This document shows, one piece after another, positions 7,962 to 16,412 of a stretch of 43,185 nucleotides of DNA. Position numbers and translations under genes: made by a program. The notes below the pieces were generated by a model that made no database searches, was not told the origin of the DNA, and was given only the letters and a program-made list of their open reading frames with translations. The DNA is from Alphaproteobacteria bacterium UBA2903 (lineage in GTDB: Bacteria; Pseudomonadota; Alphaproteobacteria; CAAGCB01; CAG-977). The stretch lies in NCBI GenBank assembly GCA_002349565.1, contig DEDN01000002.1:1-43185 (forward strand). The letters run 5' to 3'. Every line of letters starts with the position of its first letter. Position 1 is the first letter of the stretch.

Positions 7962-8801
7962 ATGTCGCAAAAAGCCAATCCCCGTTTAATCGGCGTATTC
8001 ATTCTGATTGCGGTTTTTGTTTCGATCGGGACATTCTTTTTGATGAACCGCGACAGATTTTTTTCGCAAACGACGAAGTACGTTTTGTACTTTCAAGGGT
8101 CTGTCAAAGGGCTGAACATCGGATCGCCCGTCGTGTTCAACGGCGTTCCCGTCGGACGGGTCATCAATATCTCGCTTGTGACCGACATGCAGACGCTGGA
8201 GGTCAGAATCCCCGTTACCATCGAAACGAACGCCAACAGCTTTATCATTCTAAGCAAAAAGAAGCGCATCACTCCCCGCGCGGGGAACGAAGAAATCCGC
8301 CGCTTCACCGATGAAATGATTGCCAAAGGGCTGCGCGCGCGCCTGATTCCGCAAAGCATCCTGACGGGGCAAATGATGATCGATTTAAGCTATTTGCCCG
8401 GAACGCCCGTCATTTTGATGCCGACAACGCTGAAAATGATCCAAATTCCGACTTTGCCGTCGATTTCGGACGAACTGGCGAAGACTTTGCAAAAAATGCC
8501 GCTGGATGAAACGTTTAAGCGTCTGAACAAACTGTTGGAGGAATCAAGCGTCCTTGTTTCCGCTTTGAATGCCGATGCGCCCGAGATTATCAAAGAGATT
8601 CGCAAAATCACCCGTTCCGTTCAAAGCGTTTCCCGGAAAGCCGACAACGCTCTCGATTCGTTCAACGAAGATTCCCGCACCATGCTGGATTTGAACAAAA
8701 TGCTGCGCGATTTCAGCGCGGCGGCGGAATCTTTGCGCAACTGGGCGGATTATCTGGAACGCCACCCCGAAGCTTTGCTGAAAGGAAAAGGAGGATACTG
8801 A
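7962..8801 (+). CDS. mlaD: MlaD-type MCE domain protein
   Basis: This is a 279-residue protein with one N-terminal transmembrane anchor (residues ~10-28) and a single MCE domain (about residues 45-125: FQGSVKGLNIGSPVVFNGVPVG, split by the family's Gly and Val positions). MCE proteins form hexameric rings in the periplasm that carry lipids for the transporter. The C-terminal half is helical and polar, longer than E. coli MlaD, as in many alphaproteobacterial versions. Its stop shares a base with the start of the lipoprotein gene. Confidence 0.9.
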   Translation: MSQKANPRLIGVFILIAVFVSIGTFFLMNRDRFFSQTTKYVLYFQGSVKGLNIGSPVVFNGVPVGRVINISLVTDMQTLEVRIPVTIETNANSFIILSKKKRITPRAGNEEIRRFTDEMIAKGLRARLIPQSILTGQMMIDLSYLPGTPVILMPTTLKMIQIPTLPSISDELAKTLQKMPLDETFKRLNKLLEESSVLVSALNADAPEIIKEIRKITRSVQSVSRKADNALDSFNEDSRTMLDLNKMLRDFSAAAESLRNWADYLERHPEALLKGKGGY

Positions 8802-9385
8802 TGAAAAAAATTCTGTTTGCCTGTTTTGCCGTTTTGTCTTTGACCGCGTGCGGCACGACAAAGCCGTCTACCTTTTACGTTCTGGATTCCAACGCGCTGC
8901 CCGTTGAAAGCAAGACGCTGAAAAACGCCGACAACATCAAAATCGGCATTGAACCCGTGTTTGTCCCGAACTATTTGAACCGACCGCAAATTGTTATTCG
9001 CGACGATGACGGCGTTACGCTGAAAATGTCCGAATTCAACCGCTGGGCGGAACAGATTTCAGACGTGTTCCCGCGCGTTTTGGCGACATCAATTTCCGAA
9101 ACGATGAAATACCCCGCGGCGAAGCAAATCAACCTGAACCGCGATTTGTTCCCGTACCGCCTGTTTGTCGAAGTCCTGCGATTTGACGCCGCGTTCGGCA
9201 AAGAAGCCGTTTTGGACGCGTGGTGGACGGTGATGACCCGCGACGGCAAAATGATTCGGCGCGTGCGCACGACGCTGACCGAGCCTGCGGGCGACACGTT
9301 CGCCGCCGTTGTCGCGTCCGAACAAAAGCTGATTGCGCGATTGGGCGCGGTTATCGGCGCGTATGCGAAAAAGAATCTGAAATAA
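8801..9385 (+). CDS. ABC-type transport auxiliary lipoprotein (PqiC-like)
   Basis: This is a 194-residue lipoprotein with a signal peptide and lipobox LTAC (Cys at residue 17), then the start of the family domain (STFYVLDS). It matches the PqiC/ABC_trans_aux group, outer-membrane-side partners of MCE systems. Its overlap with the MCE gene supports a four-part system of inner-membrane permease, ATPase, MCE ring and outer-membrane lipoprotein, as in many alphaproteobacteria. No terminator is obvious in the 3 bp before the next, convergent, gene. Confidence 0.85.
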   Translation: MKKILFACFAVLSLTACGTTKPSTFYVLDSNALPVESKTLKNADNIKIGIEPVFVPNYLNRPQIVIRDDDGVTLKMSEFNRWAEQISDVFPRVLATSISETMKYPAAKQINLNRDLFPYRLFVEVLRFDAAFGKEAVLDAWWTVMTRDGKMIRRVRTTLTEPAGDTFAAVVASEQKLIARLGAVIGAYAKKNLK

Positions 9386-9388
9386 AGC

Positions 9389-9604
9389 TTATTTCCAAAT
9401 ATGCACGGGGCGGTCGTCGTCGGAAGCAATCCGCTGCACGACCGCACAATAATCGCGCCAGTCGTCGACGGCTTCGGACAGCAGACGGCAAATCAAGTCG
9501 TTCAATCCTTCGCCGTTTTCCATGGCTTGGCGTTCCAATAAAGAATACAGCGGCGTTTCGATTTTCAAGGAAACTTTCTTCTGATGTTCCGCGATTGATG
9601 TCAT
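9389..9604 (-). CDS. Small ribbon-helix-helix-like protein
   Basis: This 71-residue protein has an N-terminal beta-strand pattern (KKVSLKIETPLYSLLE) followed by two helices (MENGEGLNDLICRLLSEAV), the layout of ribbon-helix-helix DNA-binding proteins such as CopG or MetJ-type antitoxins. AGGAGG sits 8 bases before the ATG. No toxin gene is adjacent: the neighbours are the convergent Mla operon and the divergent PBP gene. A palindrome just upstream (9625-9640) could be its operator. The call is by secondary-structure pattern; target and partner are unknown. Confidence 0.6.
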   Translation of the reverse strand: MTSIAEHQKKVSLKIETPLYSLLERQAMENGEGLNDLICRLLSEAVDDWRDYCAVVQRIASDDDRPVHIWK

Positions 9605-9624
9605 AAGCCGCCTCCTTAACCTGC

Positions 9625-9640
9625 CTTTAAGCTCTTAAAG
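9625..9640. promoter_or_regulatory. Palindrome, candidate operator of the RHH gene
   Basis: ctttaa-gctc-ttaaag is a perfect 6-bp inverted repeat 20 bp upstream of the RHH start codon, in the divergent region shared with the PBP gene. RHH proteins commonly autoregulate through such sites; the assignment is inference. Confidence 0.35.
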
Positions 9641-9695
9641 CTATAGTTCGATTCTGAACACGGAATCATTAACAAAAGGTAACTTTTACGTCCCC

Positions 9696-11582
9696 ATGGC
9701 GAAAAAGAAAGCAGTCAAACCCAAATCCGCCGAGTCGAAAGCCAAAAAACAATCCGCCCCCAAAAAACGGACGGCAAAACGAATCGGATTCGATTGGAAA
9801 AAAACGCTGAACTGGTTTAAAAAGCCCGCCCGATTCGTTTGGATCGGCGCGGCGGCGATTGCCGTGTATTTGGCTTACTGCTGGGCGACCTTGCCCGATA
9901 TTTCCAAAGCCGTCAAAGCTTCAAGACCGCCAAAGCTGGTTGTGCTTGCCGCCGACGGAACGGAATTGGCGTCGTACGGGGCGAAATACGGAAACCCCGT
10001 GGATTTAAACACTCTGCCGCCTTATGTGCCGCAAGCCGTCGTCGCCACCGAAGACGTGCGCTTTTATTCTCACTTCGGGCTGGATATCCGTTCGATTGTC
10101 CGCGCCGCCGTTACGAATTTGATTAAAGGACGCAAGGCGCAGGGCGCAAGCACGATTACACAGCAAGTCGCCAAAAACCTGTTTTTGTCGTCGCAAAAAA
10201 CGTTCCGTCGCAAAGTGCAGGAAGTCATGCTGTCCCTGTGGCTGGAACACAACCTGAGCAAAGACCGGATTTTAACGATTTATCTGAACCGCGTTTATTT
10301 CGGCGCGGGAACGTACGGGCTGGAAGCTGCCGCGCAGAAATACTACGGCGTCAAAGCCCGCCGCCTGTCGCTGTACCAAGCCGCCGTTCTGGCGGGGCTG
10401 TTGAAAGCGCCGACGACGTACAATCCTTTGGCGCATCCCGAAGCGGCGAACAAACGCGCGCGCATCGTGCTGGCGAATATGGCGAAAGCGGGCTACATTT
10501 CTGCGACCGAGGGTTTGAACGCCGCCGAAACGGGCGCGAAAACGGGCGACGGAAAAAACAAGTCCGCTTTTTACTTTACCGACTGGATCGCCGACGAAAC
10601 GGACGCGTATTTGGGAAATATCACGCAGGACATCGCCATCCGCACGACTTTGCAGCCCGAAATGCAAAACATTCTGACGGCTGAAATCACGGCGGCTTTG
10701 AACGGCGAAGAAGCGCGCGCCAAACACGTTTCCCAAGCCGCGGGCGTCATTTTATCCCCCGACGGGGCGGTTTTGGCAATGGTCGGGGGCAAAGACTACA
10801 CGAAAAGCCAATTCAACCGCGCCGCCGAAGCCCGCCGTCAAATCGGTTCGACCGTCAAGCCGTTCGTGTACCTGACCGCTTTCGAGCAAGGCGCAGCCCC
10901 TTCCGACATTGTGGAAGACAAGCCGATTTATCTGAACGGCTGGAGCCCCAAAAACGCTTCGGGACGGTATTACGGAAAAATCTCTTTGCATGACGCTTTG
11001 GTTCGCTCGGTCAACACGGTGGCGGTGGCGACGGCGTTGAAAGCGGGCGTGCGCAACGTTTTGAAAACCGCACGCAAATTCGGCGTCGTCGGAACGGACT
11101 GCAAAGCCGAAGCCGCGATTGCTTTGGGCGTGTGCCAAACGCGGCTGATTGACTTGACGGCGGGATACGCCGCGCTGTCAAACGGCGGAATCGGCGTTAT
11201 GCCTTACGGCATATCGGAAATTTTGGGCGCAAACGGCGAGATTTTGTATCAGCGCGATTCGGACGGACGCGGACGGCTGGTCAATCCGCGCTATATTGTC
11301 GATTTGGACACCGTTTTAATCGATGTGATTTTAAAAGGAACGGGTAAAAAAGCCAATCCAGGAATCCTCGCCAAAGGCAAAACGGGAACGACGCAAAACT
11401 ACCGCGACGCGTGGTTTGTCGGCTACACCCGCGACTTTGCGGCGGGCATTTGGGTCGGCAACGACGACGAAACGCCGATGGACAAAGTAACGGGCGGCGG
11501 ACTGCCCGCGGAAATATGGGGCAAAGTCGTGCGGGAAATTTCGTTTGATATCGACGACGACGCGGCTTATTCGGGTTTGTAA
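9696..11582 (+). CDS. Class A penicillin-binding protein (PBP1A/1C type)
   Basis: This is a 628-residue bifunctional peptidoglycan synthase. A Lys-rich cytoplasmic tail (1-45) precedes a membrane anchor (~47-66). The glycosyltransferase domain has EDVRFYSHFGLD with the catalytic Glu, GASTITQQVAKNL and KDRILTIYLNRVYFG. The transpeptidase domain has the SxxK motif (GSTVKPF), SVN and KTGTT. All active-site motifs are intact. No good Shine-Dalgarno is seen within 12 bases of the ATG. The 3' end overlaps the convergent lytic transglycosylase gene by 16 bp. Length is on the short side for PBP1A, so exact subclass is uncertain. Confidence 0.9.
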   Translation: MAKKKAVKPKSAESKAKKQSAPKKRTAKRIGFDWKKTLNWFKKPARFVWIGAAAIAVYLAYCWATLPDISKAVKASRPPKLVVLAADGTELASYGAKYGNPVDLNTLPPYVPQAVVATEDVRFYSHFGLDIRSIVRAAVTNLIKGRKAQGASTITQQVAKNLFLSSQKTFRRKVQEVMLSLWLEHNLSKDRILTIYLNRVYFGAGTYGLEAAAQKYYGVKARRLSLYQAAVLAGLLKAPTTYNPLAHPEAANKRARIVLANMAKAGYISATEGLNAAETGAKTGDGKNKSAFYFTDWIADETDAYLGNITQDIAIRTTLQPEMQNILTAEITAALNGEEARAKHVSQAAGVILSPDGAVLAMVGGKDYTKSQFNRAAEARRQIGSTVKPFVYLTAFEQGAAPSDIVEDKPIYLNGWSPKNASGRYYGKISLHDALVRSVNTVAVATALKAGVRNVLKTARKFGVVGTDCKAEAAIALGVCQTRLIDLTAGYAALSNGGIGVMPYGISEILGANGEILYQRDSDGRGRLVNPRYIVDLDTVLIDVILKGTGKKANPGILAKGKTGTTQNYRDAWFVGYTRDFAAGIWVGNDDETPMDKVTGGGLPAEIWGKVVREISFDIDDDAAYSGL

Positions 11583-13342
11583 ACGGGATAGCGTCCCGCC
11601 AAAACATCGTCAACCGACGACAAATCCTCTCCCAACAGACTGCGGTAAATCCAGTAATTCGACGCCACTTTTTTGACAAAGCCGCGGGTTTCGCGCGACG
11701 GTATCGCTTCGACGAACATCAGCGGATCGTTTTTGAAATCTTCACGCTTTTGCCATTTTTTCGTATTGCGCGGCCCGCAGTTGTAGGACGCTATCGCCAT
11801 CAGCAGATTGCCGTCGATACTGGGATAGTTCAGCAGCGTTTTTATCAGCTCCTGCCCCATCATCAGACTGTAGGGAATTTTATGCAAACGGCTGAGCTGA
11901 TATTTCACGCCCAGCTTGCGCGCCATCAGCCGCGCCGTCCCCGGCATCAGCTGCATAACGCCGCGCGCGCCCGCTTTGCTGAACGCTTTGTTTTTAAAGC
12001 AGGATTCCTGACGCACAAAAGCGTAAACCAGCGCTTTGTCCAGCTGCCAACCGTTGACGGGCGTCCAGTTTGGCACGGGATAAAGCGCGTTGTCGCCGTC
12101 GGGCGTTTCGATTTTGCCGTTCAATCCCGCCAGCCGTTCCTTCAAGTCGGGGTATTCGGGCAAAGTATCGACGTACGCCAGCAGATTGTCGCGCAAATTC
12201 TTTTTGGCGGCGAACAGTTTGACCAGTTCCTTTTCCGCCCATTCGTCCTGTCCGATTTCAATCAAAGCCACCGCGCGGCGACCGGCTTTTTCCTTTAAAA
12301 TCGCGTCCATATCGGGTTCGGCGACGGCGGGCGATTTCCATGAATGTCCGATTTCCCAGCCCAACGCCCTTTGCGCCAAAATGCCGTAAAACGACCGCGG
12401 CGACGCAAAAGCGGACTGCTTTAAATAGATTGAAATTTCGGAATATTTTTCCTGTTTCATCATCGCGCGGGTCGCCCAAAAAGCGGCGGCGGATTTTTGC
12501 GTTGGAATCGCTTTCGGATGCGCGGCGGCGGCTTTGAAGTTTTCCTCCGCCGCCTGCCAGTTTTTCATACGGAAAGCCGTCAGCCCCGCCACCCACGGAG
12601 CAAGGGGATTGCGCGTTTGACTGCGTTTCAGCGGTTTTTGTATCGTTTCCCACGCCTTTTCATCCTGCCTGTCGATGAAATAAGCGAACGCCAGCGCGGT
12701 TTCGGAATCGTCCCTGTCCTTTTGCGACAGGTATTTCTTCATATGCTTTTCGTTCAAGTGCAGCTTTGCCGCCAGAGTCTTGCCGCGGCGGACGGCGGAC
12801 GAAAAATACTGCAAAGATTTGCGGACTTTCGCCCGATGCGGTTCGGGAACGTACGACGCGCGGCGGAAAAACACCAAATCAATCGGATCGGCGATGCGCA
12901 TGGACGTGCAAACACCCGCAACCATGTGCTGTGTTTTGTCGTCGCGGCGGATATAAGGCAGATAGGATTTTTTCTTGATTGCCAAATCGTACACGGCGTC
13001 GGACACGGGCAAATCCTTGTACGCGTACAGCCAGTTGGTCAACTGCTGTTTTTTGGGGTTTGCCCCGTCCGCCAAATACGAAAGCGCCTGCACATACCCC
13101 TTTAGAACGGGATTTTCGACCGCGTTCATCAGCACGGCGGCGGCTTGAGGTTCGTTATTTTCCAAATGCAGGAAAATTTGCCCGTACAGCGCTTTGTCCG
13201 ATGCCGTCAGCACGCCTTTTTTTTCGGGCGCGTCCGATTCTGGCGGCGGCTGCAGCAAAGCGGGCGGTTCCTGCGCGCGAACAGGCGCGGCAAACAATAT
13301 GACCGCGCCTGCGAACAAAAATGCGAAAGCCGAACCGCGCAT
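11567..13342 (-). CDS. slt: Soluble lytic murein transglycosylase (Slt70-like)
   Basis: This is a 591-residue exported enzyme with a signal peptide ending near residue 23 (APVRA-QE). A long alpha-helical TPR-like region resembles the Slt70 superhelix. The C-terminal SLT domain (from about residue 425) has the catalytic Glu in FVRQESCF, then KAGARGVMQLMP and the late AIASYNCGP motif. It cleaves glycan strands to 1,6-anhydro products, which feed the recycling enzymes encoded nearby. It lies 3 bp downstream of the exported-protein gene on the same strand, so the two probably form an operon, and it overlaps the PBP gene tail to tail. Confidence 0.92.
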   Translation of the reverse strand: MRGSAFAFLFAGAVILFAAPVRAQEPPALLQPPPESDAPEKKGVLTASDKALYGQIFLHLENNEPQAAAVLMNAVENPVLKGYVQALSYLADGANPKKQQLTNWLYAYKDLPVSDAVYDLAIKKKSYLPYIRRDDKTQHMVAGVCTSMRIADPIDLVFFRRASYVPEPHRAKVRKSLQYFSSAVRRGKTLAAKLHLNEKHMKKYLSQKDRDDSETALAFAYFIDRQDEKAWETIQKPLKRSQTRNPLAPWVAGLTAFRMKNWQAAEENFKAAAAHPKAIPTQKSAAAFWATRAMMKQEKYSEISIYLKQSAFASPRSFYGILAQRALGWEIGHSWKSPAVAEPDMDAILKEKAGRRAVALIEIGQDEWAEKELVKLFAAKKNLRDNLLAYVDTLPEYPDLKERLAGLNGKIETPDGDNALYPVPNWTPVNGWQLDKALVYAFVRQESCFKNKAFSKAGARGVMQLMPGTARLMARKLGVKYQLSRLHKIPYSLMMGQELIKTLLNYPSIDGNLLMAIASYNCGPRNTKKWQKREDFKNDPLMFVEAIPSRETRGFVKKVASNYWIYRSLLGEDLSSVDDVLAGRYPVYKPE

Positions 13343-13345
13343 TGC

Positions 13346-14077
13346 TTACTTAATCACGATATACTTGGAACAATCCGATCCTTCGATATCGCCCATAGTG
13401 CAGCTTTTCACTTTAATTTTGGGCTTGACGCCTTTCATCGCGGGGCATTGGTTCGAATAGACCATAATCTTTTTAACCATCGCGCCGCGCGGCTGAATGT
13501 TGTTGAACGTCGGGTCGTTGTAGGAATCGCGCACGACAAATTCCAACTTCAGGTTTTGAATGGCGGTGTCGGTTCTGTTTTGCAAAACGATTTTCCATTT
13601 GCAGTGAACGAATGCACCGTCGATGTCGCCCCATTCAAAGTCGGACATGTAAACCCAGATTTCGCCTTTGGGCCATACGATTTCGGGAACGACGGATCCC
13701 TGCGCGGCGGCGTTTTGCGTTTGCGCCGATCCTTGGCGGCGCACGGCGTATGGATTGATGCGCTGTGCGGGGGCGGCGTTTTGAACTGCGGACCCCTGCG
13801 CGGCGGGTTTTTGAAAAGCCTCGAAAGACGGCAGGTCGGACGCGCCTTCGGAATCCTCCTGCGCCGTCGGGCGGGGACGGAACTGAGCCGCGGCGGGTCT
13901 CGCCGCCGAAGACGTTGACGCCGCCTGTGTCGGACGCGCCGCCTGATACGCGGGACGCTGTTGGGCGGCGGGCCGCGCTTTTGCCGTCGAAGTTGCCGAT
14001 TTGGAATTGGTGGTGTATTGCGCCTGCGCCGGCAGGGCAAAGCATGCAAACAGTGCCAAAAGACTGATGAAACGCAT
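13346..14077 (-). CDS. Exported protein of unknown function
   Basis: This is a 243-residue protein that I do not recognise. It has a clear signal peptide (cleavage near AQA-QY, residue 20). A low-complexity linker rich in Ala, Pro, Gln, Arg and Thr follows (about residues 25-125). The compact C-terminal domain (from VPEIVWPKGEIWVYMSDFEWGD) is rich in beta-strand residues and has three Cys (CKW, QCPAM, SCTMG), plus one more near the end (DCSKY). The linker suggests the domain is held away from a membrane or bound to the wall. It is the first gene of a probable operon with slt. AAGGA lies 8 bases before the ATG. Confidence 0.6.
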   Translation of the reverse strand: MRFISLLALFACFALPAQAQYTTNSKSATSTAKARPAAQQRPAYQAARPTQAASTSSAARPAAAQFRPRPTAQEDSEGASDLPSFEAFQKPAAQGSAVQNAAPAQRINPYAVRRQGSAQTQNAAAQGSVVPEIVWPKGEIWVYMSDFEWGDIDGAFVHCKWKIVLQNRTDTAIQNLKLEFVVRDSYNDPTFNNIQPRGAMVKKIMVYSNQCPAMKGVKPKIKVKSCTMGDIEGSDCSKYIVIK

Positions 14078-14188
14078 AGGAAAAATCCTTTTCGCCTGAA
14101 AATACCGAATTTTGATAAACAGTTTACCTTAAATTATCTTTTTTTTCATATAAAAAAAGCATCGAATTTCGGATAAAGGGCGAAAAAA

Positions 14189-15556
14189 ATGAAAAAATAC
14201 TTTTTTTGCGGCATCGGCGGCAGCGGGATGAGTTCGCTGGCTCTGGCATTGAAAAACCGCGGCGACGACATTTCGGGGTCGGACAGGGCATACGACGCGG
14301 GCGGCGCAAAAGAAAAATTCGAAACGCTGAAAAATCAAGGGCTGAAGCTGTTTGCGCAGGACGGTTCGGGGCTGACGGCGGATACGGACGCTTTGGTTGT
14401 TTCGACGGCGGTCGAGGAAACCATCCCCGATGTTGTCAAAGCGCGCGAATTGAATCTGCCGATTATGACGCGCGCCCAGCTGCTGGCGGAGTTTTTTCAT
14501 GCCCATAACGGAATCGCCGTCGGGGGAACCAGCGGCAAAACGACGACGACGGGCATGCTGGGGCATATCTTGCGTCAATCGGGTGTCGACCCGACCGTCA
14601 TCAACGGCGGCGTGATGCTGAACTATCCCGATTCGCTCGGAACGGGAAGCGTTTTGGCGGGTAAAAGCTCGTTTTGCGTGATTGAAGCGGACGAAAGCGA
14701 CGGATCGATAGAACTTTACAAACCAGCCGTATCGATTGTGACCTCGATTACCCTTGACCACAAACCGCTGGAGGAACTGCGCGTTTTGTTCGGCGATTTT
14801 GTGGCAAAAGCGTCCGTCGGCGCGGTGCTGAACGCGGACAACGCGGATTGTCTGGCTTTAAAGGATAAAAATCCGACCGTGCTGACTTTTTCGACAGAGG
14901 GCAATCCCGCCGATTTGCGGGCGGTTAATATCACGCCCGTCGAAAACGGAACCGAATTCGAACTGGACGGGCAAAAGGTTTTCCTGCCCGTCATCGGGCG
15001 GCACAACGTCGCAAACGCCCTTGCCGCCATAGCCGCGGCGGAGCTGATCGGCGTAACGCAAGCGCAGTCAATTGAAGCTTTGGCGACGTTCAAGGGCATC
15101 CGCCGCCGATTGGAAACGGTCGGCACGACGAAAAAGGGCGTAACCGTGATTGACGACTTCGGACACAATCCCGAAAAAATCGCGGCGTCGCTGTCCGCGC
15201 TGAAAGAATACGCGGGACGGCTGATAGTCATCTACCAGCCTCACGGGTTCAAGCCGACCAAAATGATGCGCGCGGGCATCGTCGAAGCGTTCGACAAGCA
15301 TCTGAGCATGGACGACACCCTGATAATGCAAGAGATTTATTACGCGGGCGGCACGGCGGCAAAAGACATTTCATCCGCCGATTTGGTGCGCGATTTGGAA
15401 AAAACGGGCAAACGCGTCCACTTCATCCCCGACCGCAAAAAAATCGTGTCTTTGGTCAAAGCCCTGGCGGCGAAAGGCGACCGCGTCGTCATCATGGGTG
15501 CGCGCGACGAATCGCTCGGCGCCTTTGCGAAAACGATTTTGAACAGCATCGGATAA
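14189..15556 (+). CDS. mpl: Mur ligase, Mpl/MurC type
   Basis: This is a 455-residue Mur ligase. The N-terminal Rossmann part begins FFCGIGGSGMSSLA and binds UDP-MurNAc. The ATP loop is GGTSGKTTTTGML, with Ser where MurC and Mpl usually have His. VIEADESDGS, TSITLDHK and GRHNVANALAAIAAA follow, with FGHNPEKI in the C-terminal domain. The gene next door encodes LD-carboxypeptidase, which makes tripeptide; Mpl joins recovered tripeptide to UDP-MurNAc, so context favours the recycling ligase Mpl over the biosynthetic MurC. No other mur genes are nearby, which also argues against MurC. The two cannot be separated firmly by eye. Confidence 0.8.
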   Translation: MKKYFFCGIGGSGMSSLALALKNRGDDISGSDRAYDAGGAKEKFETLKNQGLKLFAQDGSGLTADTDALVVSTAVEETIPDVVKARELNLPIMTRAQLLAEFFHAHNGIAVGGTSGKTTTTGMLGHILRQSGVDPTVINGGVMLNYPDSLGTGSVLAGKSSFCVIEADESDGSIELYKPAVSIVTSITLDHKPLEELRVLFGDFVAKASVGAVLNADNADCLALKDKNPTVLTFSTEGNPADLRAVNITPVENGTEFELDGQKVFLPVIGRHNVANALAAIAAAELIGVTQAQSIEALATFKGIRRRLETVGTTKKGVTVIDDFGHNPEKIAASLSALKEYAGRLIVIYQPHGFKPTKMMRAGIVEAFDKHLSMDDTLIMQEIYYAGGTAAKDISSADLVRDLEKTGKRVHFIPDRKKIVSLVKALAAKGDRVVIMGARDESLGAFAKTILNSIG

Positions 15557-15560
15557 GCCC

Positions 15561-16412
15561 ATGAAAATCGGAGTCGTATCATCGTCGTCCGCCGTTTCGG
15601 AAAAGCCCGCGCGCATCGGCGCGGCTGAATTTGAAAAGCAAGGCTTTGACATCGTGTTCAGTCCGCATTGTTTTGAACAAAACCGTTTTTTGGCGAGCAC
15701 GGACGCGCAAAGAATTGCCGATTTGCACGCTTTTTTCGCCGACGATTCGATTGACTGCATTTTGGAAGCGGGCGGCGGCTACGGATCTTCGCGCCTGTTG
15801 GACGGGCTGGATTACGACCTTATCCGACGGCACAAAAAGCCCCTTGTCGGGCTGAGCGATTCGACGGCATTGCAAAACGCTTTGATTGCCAAAGCGGACT
15901 TGGTCTGTCCGTCGGGTTTTTTGCTGAAAAAACGGTTTTCCGACTATGAAATCCCGCCGACGCTGTCGGATTTTTTCGCGGGAAAAGAGCTGAACTACGA
16001 ATTGAACGGCGCGTTTGAAGCGTCTGGCAGACTGTTGGGCGGATGTCTGAGCTTGGTCGCGGCGTTGCTCGGCACGCCGTATCTGCCCGATATGACGGAG
16101 GCGATTCTGGTGTTGGAAGACATCGGCGAAGAACCTTACGCCATCGACCGCATGCTGCAGCATTTGGCAAGCGCGGGCGTGTTCAAAGCCGTTTCCGCCG
16201 TCGTGTTCGGACAGTTTGTCGACTGCTTGGCGAAAGATTCGGCGGACGGCACAATCCAAGACGTTTTGGACGAATGGGAAAAAAGGATTGAAAAACCCGT
16301 CTTTACGAACTTAAATTACGGGCATCAGGCGTACAGCGCGGTCGTGCCGTTCGGCGCGGTCGGCTCAATTAAAAACGGTACTTTGACCGTTTCGGGAAAG
16401 GATGAACAATGA
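15561..16412 (+). CDS. ldcA: Muramoyltetrapeptide LD-carboxypeptidase (S66 family)
   Basis: This is a 283-residue S66 peptidase that removes the terminal D-Ala from murein tetrapeptides in the cytoplasm. The nucleophile Ser lies in GLSDST, the Glu in LEDIGEEPYAIDRML and the His in NYGHQAYSAVVPFG, so the Ser-Glu-His set is present. It follows the Mpl-type gene by 4 bp and overlaps the U32 gene (ATGA at 16409), so all three are probably co-transcribed as a peptidoglycan-recycling unit plus U32. Confidence 0.88.
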   Translation: MKIGVVSSSSAVSEKPARIGAAEFEKQGFDIVFSPHCFEQNRFLASTDAQRIADLHAFFADDSIDCILEAGGGYGSSRLLDGLDYDLIRRHKKPLVGLSDSTALQNALIAKADLVCPSGFLLKKRFSDYEIPPTLSDFFAGKELNYELNGAFEASGRLLGGCLSLVAALLGTPYLPDMTEAILVLEDIGEEPYAIDRMLQHLASAGVFKAVSAVVFGQFVDCLAKDSADGTIQDVLDEWEKRIEKPVFTNLNYGHQAYSAVVPFGAVGSIKNGTLTVSGKDEQ

